Assembly (NCBI GenBank): GCA_003233615.1
Contig: QIMB01000044.1
Coordinates: 1 to 13,971 of the forward strand
DNA length: 13,971 bases
Source of the DNA: Nitrospirota bacterium
GTDB lineage: Bacteria > Nitrospirota > Nitrospiria > Nitrospirales > UBA8639
Direction of reading: 5' to 3'
Below are positions 7,745-13,971 of the stretch, in pieces. The notes under the pieces were generated by a model that saw only the letters and a program-made list of their open reading frames with translations, had not been told where the DNA came from and did no database searches. The translations under genes were made by a program, and so were the position numbers. The first letter of the stretch is position 1; each line of letters begins with the position of its first letter.

Positions 7745-7936
7745 TTATCGAACCATGAGGGTTTCGAAAGATCGTTGTGCACGACGACGGCGAAGATGCA
7801 ATGGCTCCTCATCGTAATCAATGCCTTCTAGAAAGCGTAACGCGCGACTAATACTTCGAATGTCAACACTGTCATCGTAGTCATTGTGTTCGGCTAACAT
7901 TCCTGGCAATTGATTAGGATGAATGAAATAGCTCAT
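7745..7936 (-). CDS. Small hypothetical protein, 63 aa
   Basis: I do not recognise a family. The gene has a near-ideal ribosome-binding site, AGGAGG (7950-7945), 8 nt before the ATG, which supports translation. The product is highly charged. The middle is acidic (HNDYDDSVDIRS, then GIDYDEEP) and the C-terminal third is basic (LHLRRRRAQRSFET). There is no signal peptide or membrane segment. The acidic-then-basic layout could suit a small binding or adaptor protein, but that is speculation. It converges on egtE with a 56-bp gap, and a sigma-54-like promoter lies about 60-75 bp upstream of its start. Confidence 0.6.
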   Translation of the reverse strand: MSYFIHPNQLPGMLAEHNDYDDSVDIRSISRALRFLEGIDYDEEPLHLRRRRAQRSFETLMVR

Positions 7937-7995
7937 GGTCTTGTCCTCCTGTTAAAAAAATACATTCTATGTACTCGCTTGCATACTTGAGGAAA

Positions 7996-8011
7996 AGCAA
8001 ATGCGATGCCA
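7996..8011 (-). promoter_or_regulatory. Candidate sigma-54 (-24/-12) promoter for the 63-aa gene
   Basis: The minus strand reads TGGCATCGCATTTGCT. Against the consensus TGGCAYRNNNNTTGCW it misses only the R position, and the GG and GC elements have the correct spacing. Transcription would start near 7985, giving a leader of about 50 nt that includes the AGGAGG site. A sigma-70-like TATAAT (minus strand, 8019-8014) lies just upstream but has no good -35. No enhancer-binding protein gene is in the window. Confidence 0.4.
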
Positions 8012-8042
8012 GGATTATATAGCGTGGTCCCAAAGTTTTATC

Positions 8043-8066
8043 GTTGAAATATCAATGATTTTCAAC
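8043..8066. repeat. Small inverted repeat upstream of the IS110 remnant
   Basis: GTTGAAA (8043-8049) and TTTCAAC (8060-8066) form a perfect 7-bp inverted repeat with a 10-nt loop. It lies in the A+T-rich 250-bp stretch between the 63-aa gene and the transposase remnant, where I see no other gene. It may be part of the old IS110 left end or an independent structure. Confidence 0.25.
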
Positions 8067-8187
8067 TATTCCCCCTTCACCAAGCTCAAAAATATTTAAA
8101 ATTTAAAAACCCATTCTAGTTTTTGGAAACCATGCTGATGCACGTTATACCGACAATACACAGCGCTACCATGAAGGAGGACAGATC

Positions 8188-8570
8188 ATGGCTCACTGGA
8201 ACAAATTCATTAGACTGGATATACGCCAGAAGACGATTGTCATGACCGCAAGTGAGGCCGACGGTGGCAAGCCCGCTATTGTGGAAAATTCCACATACTC
8301 CGAAGACGCTCGCCAAGTTAGTTATAACCCTGACTGCGAAGAGACCACGATGTCGTTTTGTTCTGAGAACAGCCCGTGTGAGGATGAGATCTATCGGCCA
8401 CCCACAGAGCTGGAGAACATACTCCAGCTTGGGTGCCGGAACAGGAAGTGAGACGGAATCTCACGCGGGTTCGGGAATATTTGCAAGGACTGCAGCGGCC
8501 CACGAAACAACAATTCAATGCATTTCTGCTTCGCTTATGGCCGCCACAATGCTCGCGGGAAACGGGATGA
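8188..8570 (+). pseudogene. IS110-family transposase remnant, N-terminal part with an internal deletion
   Basis: The first 78 codons read like the N-terminal DEDD domain of IS110 transposases. RLDIRQKTIV matches the usual GLDVHQKTIV with the first catalytic Asp kept. TASEADGGKP, TMSFCSENSPCEDEIYR (normally LSFCYEAGPCGYEIYR) and TELE follow. Family-typical sequence then resumes in a shifted frame near 8414: AGEHTPAWVPEQE, VRRNLTRVREYLQ and FNAFLLR, up to a stop at 8568-8570. The stretch usually between TELGH and RAGE (roughly 60 residues, with further catalytic acidic residues) is missing, as is the C-terminal domain with its Ser motif. AAGGAGG (8174-8180) remains 7 nt before the ATG. An 87-aa peptide could still be made, but it cannot be an active recombinase. 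No downstream half is visible. Confidence 0.75.
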
Positions 8571-8823
8571 GTTGCAAATGTAGTGGAGCATGACGAAGCA
8601 GCAGGACATTCACAAAGATGAGCCTCACCGATGTGGGCTTACCACGTCGGCAGAACTCCTCTCTTTGAAAAAGAGGGGTGGTGGGAGATTTTTCTCTCAG
8701 CCTATCAAAGATGTAGTGCGTACCTGGACCCGCTCCAAATCCCCCCTGCTCTTCTTGGATCTGTTGAATATTTGACTACCAATCTCCAGTAAACGCTCGA
8801 GGGACAATCGACATCGCAGCCAA
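8571..8823. repeat. Intergenic stretch with a hairpin and G/C-run repeat fragments
   Basis: I see no convincing gene here. A hairpin spans 8658-8678 (stem CCTCTCTT against AAGAGGGG with one G-T pair, loop TGAAA) and is followed by GGTGGTGGGAGATTT. The opposite-sense AAATCCCCCCTGCT lies at 8737-8750. Such AAATCCCCC/CTTTG...AAAGGGGG units are common intergenic repeats in several Gram-negative genomes. A related unit, CTTTGCGAAAGGGGGGATT, follows the element at 8824-8983, suggesting one repeat nested in another. Confidence 0.4.
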
Positions 8824-8983
8824 GGGAATGTTCAAAAAAGCCTGCCATGAGTCTATCCGAAGGGTCTGTCTTGAGCCTTGCCGAAGGAAAGGCCGCAGCC
8901 CTATTGACGTGCGGAGCGTACTCTCAGTACGTGAGCATGGAAAAACAGCAAGAACGCCGCTGGCGACTATTTTCAACATTCCC
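8824..8983. repeat. MITE-like element with terminal inverted repeats
   Basis: The left end is GGGAATGTTCAAAAAAGCC (from 8824). The right end in reverse complement is GGGAATGTTGAAAATAGTC (from 8983). The first 17 positions match at 15. The element is 160 bp and non-coding. It has an internal perfect hairpin CGTACT-CTC-AGTACG (8917-8931) and the segment CTTGAGCCTTGCCGAAGG. Elements of this style are familiar from Nitrospira-type genomes, as far as I recall. No target-site duplication is obvious. Confidence 0.6.
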
Positions 8984-9322
8984 TTCTTTGCGAAAGGGGG
9001 GATTGGCTTAAAGACCGCTCACAAGCCACAGCGCAGAAAGAAACCAAGGTGGTCTTAGTCCACCAAAATTGCGATTGATGTGGGAAATGCCGCTAGATTA
9101 AGGCGCTTAGTTACCGGTAGGCGGGCCTAAAGTTTAACGCGCACAGCACAGCTGGTTTTCAAGGAATACGTAGAGGTCTGGAAGCTGATTCACATGCTTA
9201 TCTATGGCACTATATTTGCTTATTTATAGAGTTAGTGCGATATCCTAAGAAAATAGGACTTATTGATGACAATATCCCACATTATGATGTGAGAATAGAA
9301 CACATTTTCACAAAATCCATCT
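8984..9322. other. Intergenic region without a recognisable gene
   Basis: Starts with a repeat unit (CTTTGCGAAAGGGGGGATT, 8986-9004). A small dyad, GGTGG-TCTTAGT-CCACC, lies near 9049-9065. The remaining sequence becomes A+T-rich toward 9320. Open frames here are short, lack ribosome-binding sites and look non-coding. Confidence 0.4.
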
Positions 9323-9496
9323 ATGACAATGGTTGAACAACCCGCAAAACCCGCACCAACAATTCTTCCCACATGGTGGCTTCGAGGGCCATCCGGCCTC
9401 GTGGAAGAATGGGAAACACGAATCTCCGAAGAGGAAATTACTCGCCGACAAGACCGTTGGCAATCCGTTCTCTCTCCAAATAGCAAATCACGCTAG
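9323..9496 (+). CDS. Possible small protein, 57 aa
   Basis: The frame ATG 9323 to TAG 9496 encodes a 57-aa product with protein-like composition. A Pro-rich start (EQPAKPAPTILP) is followed by TWWLRGPSGLVEEWE and a charged helix-like segment, ISEEEITRRQDRWQ. A second in-frame ATG is at 9329. There is no clear SD, and I recognise no family. The codon pattern looks more like coding sequence than the surrounding DNA. It may be a small gene, or the surviving end of a decayed larger one. Confidence 0.35.
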   Translation: MTMVEQPAKPAPTILPTWWLRGPSGLVEEWETRISEEEITRRQDRWQSVLSPNSKSR

Positions 9497-9829
9497 ATTT
9501 CTCCGCTTTCTTCTTGGGCCCCCCTCATCCTAGACTAGGTCATGGCGTCTACCTTCCCTGTGACGCAGGTGCTCTCAAACCTTATCTGTTACCAAGCAAT
9601 TTTATCTTCCTGATGAAAACATCCTATAGACTGACTGTGTCCAGAGCATTTGTTGCGTGCTACACCAGGTCATCAATTGTGGAAAGACTATGATTTCCAG
9701 CTGACCAGGCTTGATCCGACTAATTCAGCGATACGCATCTGTTCCTATCAACACCAGAATATATTCTGGAAACCGTAAAAAAAATAGAACAACCACATGA
9801 CAGTGAATTGCAATGAACGCTATTCAGTC
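9497..9829 (+). other. Gene-poor stretch with traces of degraded coding sequence
   Basis: No intact gene is seen. Two adjacent frames on the plus strand translate to protein-like pieces without proper starts: GHGVYLPCDAGALKPYLLPS (from about 9538) and, in another frame, HQLWKDYDFQLTRLDPT (from about 9670) to a stop near 9778. They may be the remains of one frameshifted gene. I cannot name a family. Confidence 0.25.
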
Positions 9830-12079
9830 TCAGCTTTGGTGGGGGATGAAGATGAAGTCGCCCAGACTTTCATGACCTGCGAATTGAATAGGCCAATAGG
9901 TAGGAATTTGTTCCATATTATATTGCCCGGATGCCTGAACGACACGAGTACGGACAGCTAAGAAGAGGCGTTCCGTCTCGAGAATTGCTTGGTTCTCTCC
10001 TAACACGTCTAATAGTGCCCCCGTGAACACTGAATGCCCGCCTTTGCCAACATCCAAAACCGGTTGCTCTCCTCCCGATGTGAGCGCCGTTCGAACTCGC
10101 TTTTTCGCCACAGTTCGTAACATGTTCATGCGTGCTTCTTCAGAAAGTCCAGGACGCAATTTCGCCAAGCTGGATCGTGTCAACTTTCCGGCAAAACAGG
10201 AATCGGCGACAATAAGGACGTGTTTCGCTGACATGAGCTCCAAAAGATCCGTAATACTGGGAGTCAGAATCCATTGAGACGTGTCATCAATTTCAGCATC
10301 TACGGGAATCCAGTAGCCACGATCAATATCAGTCTCCAAATGCCCGTGCCCCGCATAATAGACGAGAAGATTGTCAGTTTCCTTCAGGCTTTTCCGGAAA
10401 TTATTGAGCCCTTTCAGAATATCACGGCGGGTCGCATCTTTGAGAAAGGTGACCGTGAACCCGTACCGAGTCTCCAGAATATCCGCAACGGCTTGAGCAT
10501 CAGCGACAGCATTGTGTAAGAGGTTCCAATGCTGATAGCGATCATTGCCAATGACTAAAGCATAGTAATTCCCAAACACCGCCATATCTTCGTCTGATAT
10601 TTTAGGAGCAGTGACGACGGCCTTACCGGCAACAAGCATCAGTTTTTTGGCAGCGCGTTTATTTTGAATGTCGACGGCAAGAATCTGCACAGAAAGAGTG
10701 TCTTGAGCGCCACGCAACGGCGGAAAGTCCATCGTGAAAACGCCATGTTCATCCACTTGAACGGCATGACCGTTCATCGTAAGAATACGCAATCCTGCGG
10801 CTGCGATGACACGGCCTGAAATTTGGCGTACTACCCCAATAGGCACAGCTATGCGTGGCGGACCAGCACCGACGACCTTAATCCCTCGTGTAAGCACGAG
10901 TGGCGGATCGATAATCTCAATTGTCGGACCATCAAAACCTAAGTCCACCGCAGGGGCCTGTTCCAACTCTTGAGCCTGTTGAGCAGCTTCTGCTTCTAAC
11001 GAGGCAATCTGTTGATGCAGTTGTCTGACTTCTTGATCCCGTTCACTGACCACCGTCTGTTGACTCTCCAGCTCCACACGAATGCCCTCAAGGTCCTTCT
11101 CCATTTGGATATGCGCCGTGTCGAATTGTGACTTCGCCAAGACTTGCTCTAATTCCTCAATTCGTTTTTGGCTACTCTGCGCAATAGTGGATTTTTGCAC
11201 CAGATGCCTTCTCAATTCCTGGAGCTCCAGTTGAGCCCGCTCATGTTCAGCGTGCTTGGGTTCGACCTGTTGCTGTAACCCATCATACCGCGTTTGAAGA
11301 GAGAGTAATTTCTGCTGTTCCGTTTGAGCTTCCGAGGACCGCTGTTGGAGCTGATTCCGCAATCCGGTCAGCTCTTGAGTGATTTCTTGAATATGATTGT
11401 GCAATTGATGAATCTGAAGTTCTTTCGCACTCAGAGTCTTTTCTAATTCTTTGATACGACTTTTGGCATCCTCATTTATCAGCATCGAGAGGTCTGCTTC
11501 GCCCATACCAGAGGCTTTCGCGTACCACTTTGAAGCAGTTGGTGCATTCTTGGGCACACCTGACCCTGTTTCATACAATCGTCCAAGATTCATGGCTGCT
11601 TGGCGATGTCCCTGTTCAGCGGCTTTCTGATACCAGACCGCTGCAAGAGCATAGTCTGGCTTGCCTTTAGGACCTTTTTCATAAATGGTGCCCACGTAAT
11701 ATTGCGATGTGGCGTCCCCCTCTTGGGCAGTATCAAGCCATAGCTTCAGGGATGTCTGGTAGTCTGCACGGTCGGAAATGGTATATTCACCACCACGAAT
11801 CGCGCAGTCTTGGGCCGTAAGGCGAGCCGGCCGTCGAGCAGTCACAAAGGTCACATGAGTCCCGAGACGCCGCATTTGCCCTGGGAGTAGACAGTCGACT
11901 GCCACAAAATCATTGGTACCATCTGCTGATACGGAGGTAGATGAGCCTTGCCCCCCATCACCGACAATGGAGTCTTTCCCTGGCTGAGCCGTACATCCTG
12001 CAATCAAACAAATACTCACAACTGCCCAGAATACACGGGGAAACATTTGCTTTGAAATGAGATATTCCGTTTCCATCAT
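9830..12079 (-). CDS. Caspase-like (peptidase C14) lipoprotein with Sel1 repeats and coiled coil
   Basis: A 749-aa envelope protein. The N-terminus is a lipoprotein signal ending in lipobox LIAGC (Cys29); the next residue is Thr, so outer-membrane sorting is likely. Residues about 118-195 hold two Sel1-type repeats (GDATSQYYVGTIYEKG; GHRQAAMNLGRLYETGSGVP). Residues about 205-375 form a long Glu/Gln-rich coiled coil. Residues about 385-490 look like a beta-rich domain. The caspase-like domain begins near 503 (YYALVIGNDRYQ) and has the catalytic pair His578 (YYAGHGHL) and Cys628 (IVADSCFAGKL), so it appears proteolytically competent. The start codon has only a weak upstream GAAG; a second ATG adjoins it. 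Its substrate is unknown. Repeats plus coiled coil suggest that it assembles with partners in the periplasm. It is divergent from the barrel gene and has its own promoter candidate. Confidence 0.88.
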   Translation of the reverse strand: MMETEYLISKQMFPRVFWAVVSICLIAGCTAQPGKDSIVGDGGQGSSTSVSADGTNDFVAVDCLLPGQMRRLGTHVTFVTARRPARLTAQDCAIRGGEYTISDRADYQTSLKLWLDTAQEGDATSQYYVGTIYEKGPKGKPDYALAAVWYQKAAEQGHRQAAMNLGRLYETGSGVPKNAPTASKWYAKASGMGEADLSMLINEDAKSRIKELEKTLSAKELQIHQLHNHIQEITQELTGLRNQLQQRSSEAQTEQQKLLSLQTRYDGLQQQVEPKHAEHERAQLELQELRRHLVQKSTIAQSSQKRIEELEQVLAKSQFDTAHIQMEKDLEGIRVELESQQTVVSERDQEVRQLHQQIASLEAEAAQQAQELEQAPAVDLGFDGPTIEIIDPPLVLTRGIKVVGAGPPRIAVPIGVVRQISGRVIAAAGLRILTMNGHAVQVDEHGVFTMDFPPLRGAQDTLSVQILAVDIQNKRAAKKLMLVAGKAVVTAPKISDEDMAVFGNYYALVIGNDRYQHWNLLHNAVADAQAVADILETRYGFTVTFLKDATRRDILKGLNNFRKSLKETDNLLVYYAGHGHLETDIDRGYWIPVDAEIDDTSQWILTPSITDLLELMSAKHVLIVADSCFAGKLTRSSLAKLRPGLSEEARMNMLRTVAKKRVRTALTSGGEQPVLDVGKGGHSVFTGALLDVLGENQAILETERLFLAVRTRVVQASGQYNMEQIPTYWPIQFAGHESLGDFIFIPHQS

Positions 12080-12114
12080 GACTTCTATGTTCGTCTCGCT
12101 AGCTCAGGCAATAC

Positions 12115-12143
12115 AGTGTACTTCTTATCTGCAAATCTATCAA
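12115..12143 (-). promoter_or_regulatory. Candidate sigma-70 promoter for the caspase-like lipoprotein gene
   Basis: On the minus strand TTGATA (12143-12138, 5 of 6) and TACACT (12120-12115, 4 of 6) are separated by exactly 17 bp. Transcription would start near 12108, about 30 nt before the ATG. The opposite-facing promoter for the barrel gene begins 20 bp away. Confidence 0.4.
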
Positions 12144-12162
12144 TACAGAGATGAATAATAGA

Positions 12163-12191
12163 TTGCTAAGAAGTTCAAGACACTTTATAAT
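12163..12191 (+). promoter_or_regulatory. Candidate sigma-70 promoter for the barrel gene
   Basis: TTGCTA (12163-12168, 4 of 6) is followed after 17 bp by a perfect TATAAT (12186-12191). The leader would be about 65 nt and includes a direct repeat (AATAATATCC then AATAATAT) and a strong SD. Confidence 0.55.
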
Positions 12192-12261
12192 CGACAGCTT
12201 TTGTAATCTACATATTTAATAATATCCAATAATATTAAGAAAACCTATATGGAGGTGGTGA

Positions 12262-13464
12262 ATGAGTACCATAAAACTTTTGCCTAATCGCATTCTGTTA
12301 GCCTTTGTTCTCGTTGCAGCTTTTCTTTGGCTGCCATCCCTTGCTGGGGCAGCACAAACCTTAGACCAAGCCATAGCCAATCAACTTGATCTTCAATGTC
12401 AGAATTTGACCGGAGGAGGTGCTGTTGCCGGCTTAGGTCCTAACCTGGCAGCCCTATGTAATGATATGCCATCTGGACCTGGGAGTCCTTCTGGTGGAGG
12501 AACGGGATCGTCCCAATCTTTAGGTGCTACCGTGGAAAATCGGCGTCAAGATCGACTGGAAGGAAAATCTACCGGGAATCAAGCGACCCTTAACTTACCC
12601 AGCGGATTGGGACTCTTTATTTCTGGTAATGTGGAAGCCTTGGATAGAGATCAAACCACATTTGGTGATGGGTTTGATTCGACTGTGTTGGGTGCTACGG
12701 TCGGGGCAGACTTTCGGTTCAATAACATGTTTTTAGCCGGGGGCGCATTCAATTATGTCAATCGCGATGGCGACTTTGACGGCGGCGGCGATTTCAACAC
12801 GAATTCTTACGGGGGCTTGGTGTATGGATCAGTCATGCCCATTCCAGCAATGTTCCTCAATATCAGTTTAGGATACACCAGCCATAACTATGACCTTAAA
12901 AGGCCCGTGGAATACATTACACTTGGCGGGACTCAATTTGGGGGCAATGCCAGGAGTGATTCTGATGGAGATGAATTTATTATCCAGGCGCTTGCAGGCT
13001 ATGACCACACCATCGGGAATATTACCGTTGGACCACGGGTCGGATTGAACTATACCCACCTTTCTATTGATGATTATAACGAGAACAACGCCGGCGGATT
13101 AGGACTAGCCTATGACGATCAGACCGTGAAATCCCTTCAGACCACTGTAGGCCTTCAGGGCTCAATGGCCATCAATACGTCCTATGGTGTCTGGGTGCCA
13201 CAGGCCACGGCAGACTATATTCATGAGTTTGAGAATGATCGACGATCTATCGACGTCCAATTTGTAGAGGACAATCGAGCTAACGCATCAAAATTTAGCT
13301 TTAACAACGACAAGCCGGATCGAGATTTTTTCAATTTAGGCATTGGGACGGTGTTAGTTCTGCCTAATGGGATTCAACCATTTATCAATTTCAGGGCATT
13401 GGTTGGACATAGCCAATTCGATAACTATGCTGGAACGATTGGCGTAAGAATTGAAGGTAGTTAG
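12262..13464 (+). CDS. Outer-membrane autotransporter-type beta-barrel protein without a passenger
   Basis: A 400-aa secreted protein. The signal peptide ends near residue 31 (LAGAAQ). A short region of about 80 residues follows, with two cysteines (46, 66) and a Gly/Ser/Pro-rich linker (68-86). From about residue 88 to the end are repeated amphipathic strands with Gly-Asn-Asp turns, such as GLGLFISGNVEALDR, GATVGADFRFNNMFLAGGAF, LNISLGYTSHNYD and WVPQATADYIHEF. This is the pattern of autotransporter (PF03797-like) beta-domains. No passenger domain is present, so it is probably a stand-alone pore or adhesin-like barrel. The last strand ends VRIEGS rather than in an aromatic residue, which is unusual. 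GGAGGTG (12251-12257) supports the ATG. A strong promoter candidate and an intrinsic terminator frame a single-gene unit. Function is unknown. Confidence 0.85.
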   Translation: MSTIKLLPNRILLAFVLVAAFLWLPSLAGAAQTLDQAIANQLDLQCQNLTGGGAVAGLGPNLAALCNDMPSGPGSPSGGGTGSSQSLGATVENRRQDRLEGKSTGNQATLNLPSGLGLFISGNVEALDRDQTTFGDGFDSTVLGATVGADFRFNNMFLAGGAFNYVNRDGDFDGGGDFNTNSYGGLVYGSVMPIPAMFLNISLGYTSHNYDLKRPVEYITLGGTQFGGNARSDSDGDEFIIQALAGYDHTIGNITVGPRVGLNYTHLSIDDYNENNAGGLGLAYDDQTVKSLQTTVGLQGSMAINTSYGVWVPQATADYIHEFENDRRSIDVQFVEDNRANASKFSFNNDKPDRDFFNLGIGTVLVLPNGIQPFINFRALVGHSQFDNYAGTIGVRIEGS

Positions 13465-13495
13465 GACTGAGCGGAATAGCTTCAAAGCTAAGCAA

Positions 13496-13531
13496 AGGCG
13501 GCTAGCCCTCGGGCTAGTCGCCTTTTTTTTT
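13496..13531 (+). terminator. Rho-independent terminator of the barrel gene
   Basis: A 13-bp stem (13496-13508 with 13511-13523), containing GGCTAGCCC and its partner GGGCTAGTC with one G-U pair, closes on a CUCG tetraloop. Nine T follow (13523-13531). It starts 31 bp after the barrel stop codon. Confidence 0.93.
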
Positions 13532-13579
13532 CTTTAATACCTCTTCAGACAATTCAACCTTTTCATGCTTCCGGTATCA

Positions 13580-13971
13580 TTAAGAAGTCCGCTCCAAGCG
13601 CTCCTCTAACCGTTTAAGTGCTTTTTGTGTCTCTCGCAAATCTGTAAGAATTTCTTTTTGTGTGACAGGCCCTTGAAGTTCAGCAAGCCGTTCGGCTTTG
13701 GCTTCATCAAGATTGTTGATCACCACCGCAATGAACAGATTAATGACAATAAATGTGCCCAATACCACAAAGCTCACAAAATAAGCTCCATAGCTGTGTA
13801 CATGACATCAGTCCAATCCTCCAAGGTGACTACACGAAAGAGGGTGAGTAAGGAAATTCCTAGCGACCGCCAATGCGTCGGATCATGTTCATGAAACAAC
13901 TGATAGCCGGTGATCGCATAGATATAAAAGATGACACTCATCAACGTCATCACGTGCATCATGCTCGGGAT
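13580..13971 (-). CDS. Bacterial voltage-gated cation channel (NaChBac family), C-terminal part, frameshifted, cut by the window edge
   Basis: Pore module and cytoplasmic tail of an inner-membrane ion channel; the voltage sensor lies beyond the right edge. Visible are S5 (MMHVMTLMSVIFYIYAITGY), the pore helix and filter LFRVVTLEDWTDVMY, S6 (FVVLGTFIVINLFIAVVINN) and a C-terminal coiled coil (ILTDLRETQKALKRLEERLE). The filter is TLEDWTD, with more acid than NaChBac's TLESW, suggesting Ca2+ permeability. Between filter and S6 the frame shifts: one frame runs to YTAMELIL and a stop near 13774, while GAYFVSFVVLG continues in another from about 13790. Loss of four bases between two ATG repeats from an ancestral MYGAYF would explain it. 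Sequence error is an alternative. The tail frame is otherwise open to its stop at 13580. Confidence 0.82.

Noticed and set aside
8590..8775. 61-codon frame after the IS110 remnant
   Set aside because: Runs through the hairpin repeat 8658-8678 and has no SD; no match to the transposase pattern.
9232..9486. 84-codon minus-strand frame
   Set aside because: Composition not protein-like; the opposite-strand 57-aa frame looks better, and neither has an SD.
9770..9829. Possible terminator after the caspase-like gene (T-run on the minus strand near 9785-9778)
   Set aside because: The T-run is present but I could not find a convincing stable stem directly before it.
1..13971. CRISPR array, tRNA or rRNA genes
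   Set aside because: No regularly spaced repeats and no tRNA or rRNA-like sequence seen.

Overview
The window is about 14 kb of chromosome from a Gram-negative bacterium. It encodes a lipoprotein with a lipobox, an autotransporter-type outer-membrane barrel and strong AGGAGG ribosome-binding sites. G+C is near half, and the intergenic DNA carries short repeats with terminal inverted repeats. Together with a NaChBac-type channel and caspase-like lipoprotein, the style suggests a Nitrospira-like member of Nitrospirota; this is a guess from memory of such genomes, not a demonstrated assignment.

Left half (139-7688) is an ergothioneine locus. egtB (minus strand, sulfoxide synthase, broken by a frameshift in a T7 run) is divergent from a two-gene ABC transporter: an OpuCA-type ATPase and a fused binding-protein/permease. 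That transporter belongs to the quaternary-amine family that includes the known ergothioneine importer EgtUV, but its domain order is binding domain first, permease second. egtD (histidine trimethyltransferase) and egtE (PLP C-S lyase) follow on the plus strand. Between transporter and egtD lies a convergent, more A+T-rich methyltransferase gene resembling histamine N-methyltransferase. It is bracketed by two copies of the 3' tail of the permease gene, as if inserted. No egtA or egtC is present, so EgtB may use cysteine directly, or egtA/egtC may lie elsewhere. The proposed flow is histidine -> hercynine (EgtD) -> cysteinyl-hercynine sulfoxide (EgtB) -> ergothioneine (EgtE), with the transporter moving ergothioneine, hercynine or a betaine.

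Middle (7700-9830) is accessory and decayed. It has a 63-aa gene on the minus strand with a strong RBS and a sigma-54-like promoter, an IS110-family transposase remnant with an internal deletion, a cluster of short repeats including a MITE-like element with 14-20 bp inverted ends, a possible 57-aa ORF, and traces of a degraded reading frame.

Right part (9830-13971) has two divergent envelope genes sharing a 182-bp promoter region. One is a lipoprotein with Sel1 repeats, a long coiled coil and an intact caspase-like (C14) domain. The other is an autotransporter-type beta-barrel without a passenger, followed by a clear intrinsic terminator. At the right edge is the C-terminal part of a bacterial voltage-gated cation channel with a TLEDWTD selectivity filter, also frameshifted. 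Two conserved genes each broken once, with the rest of the frame open, leaves open the possibility of sequence errors.
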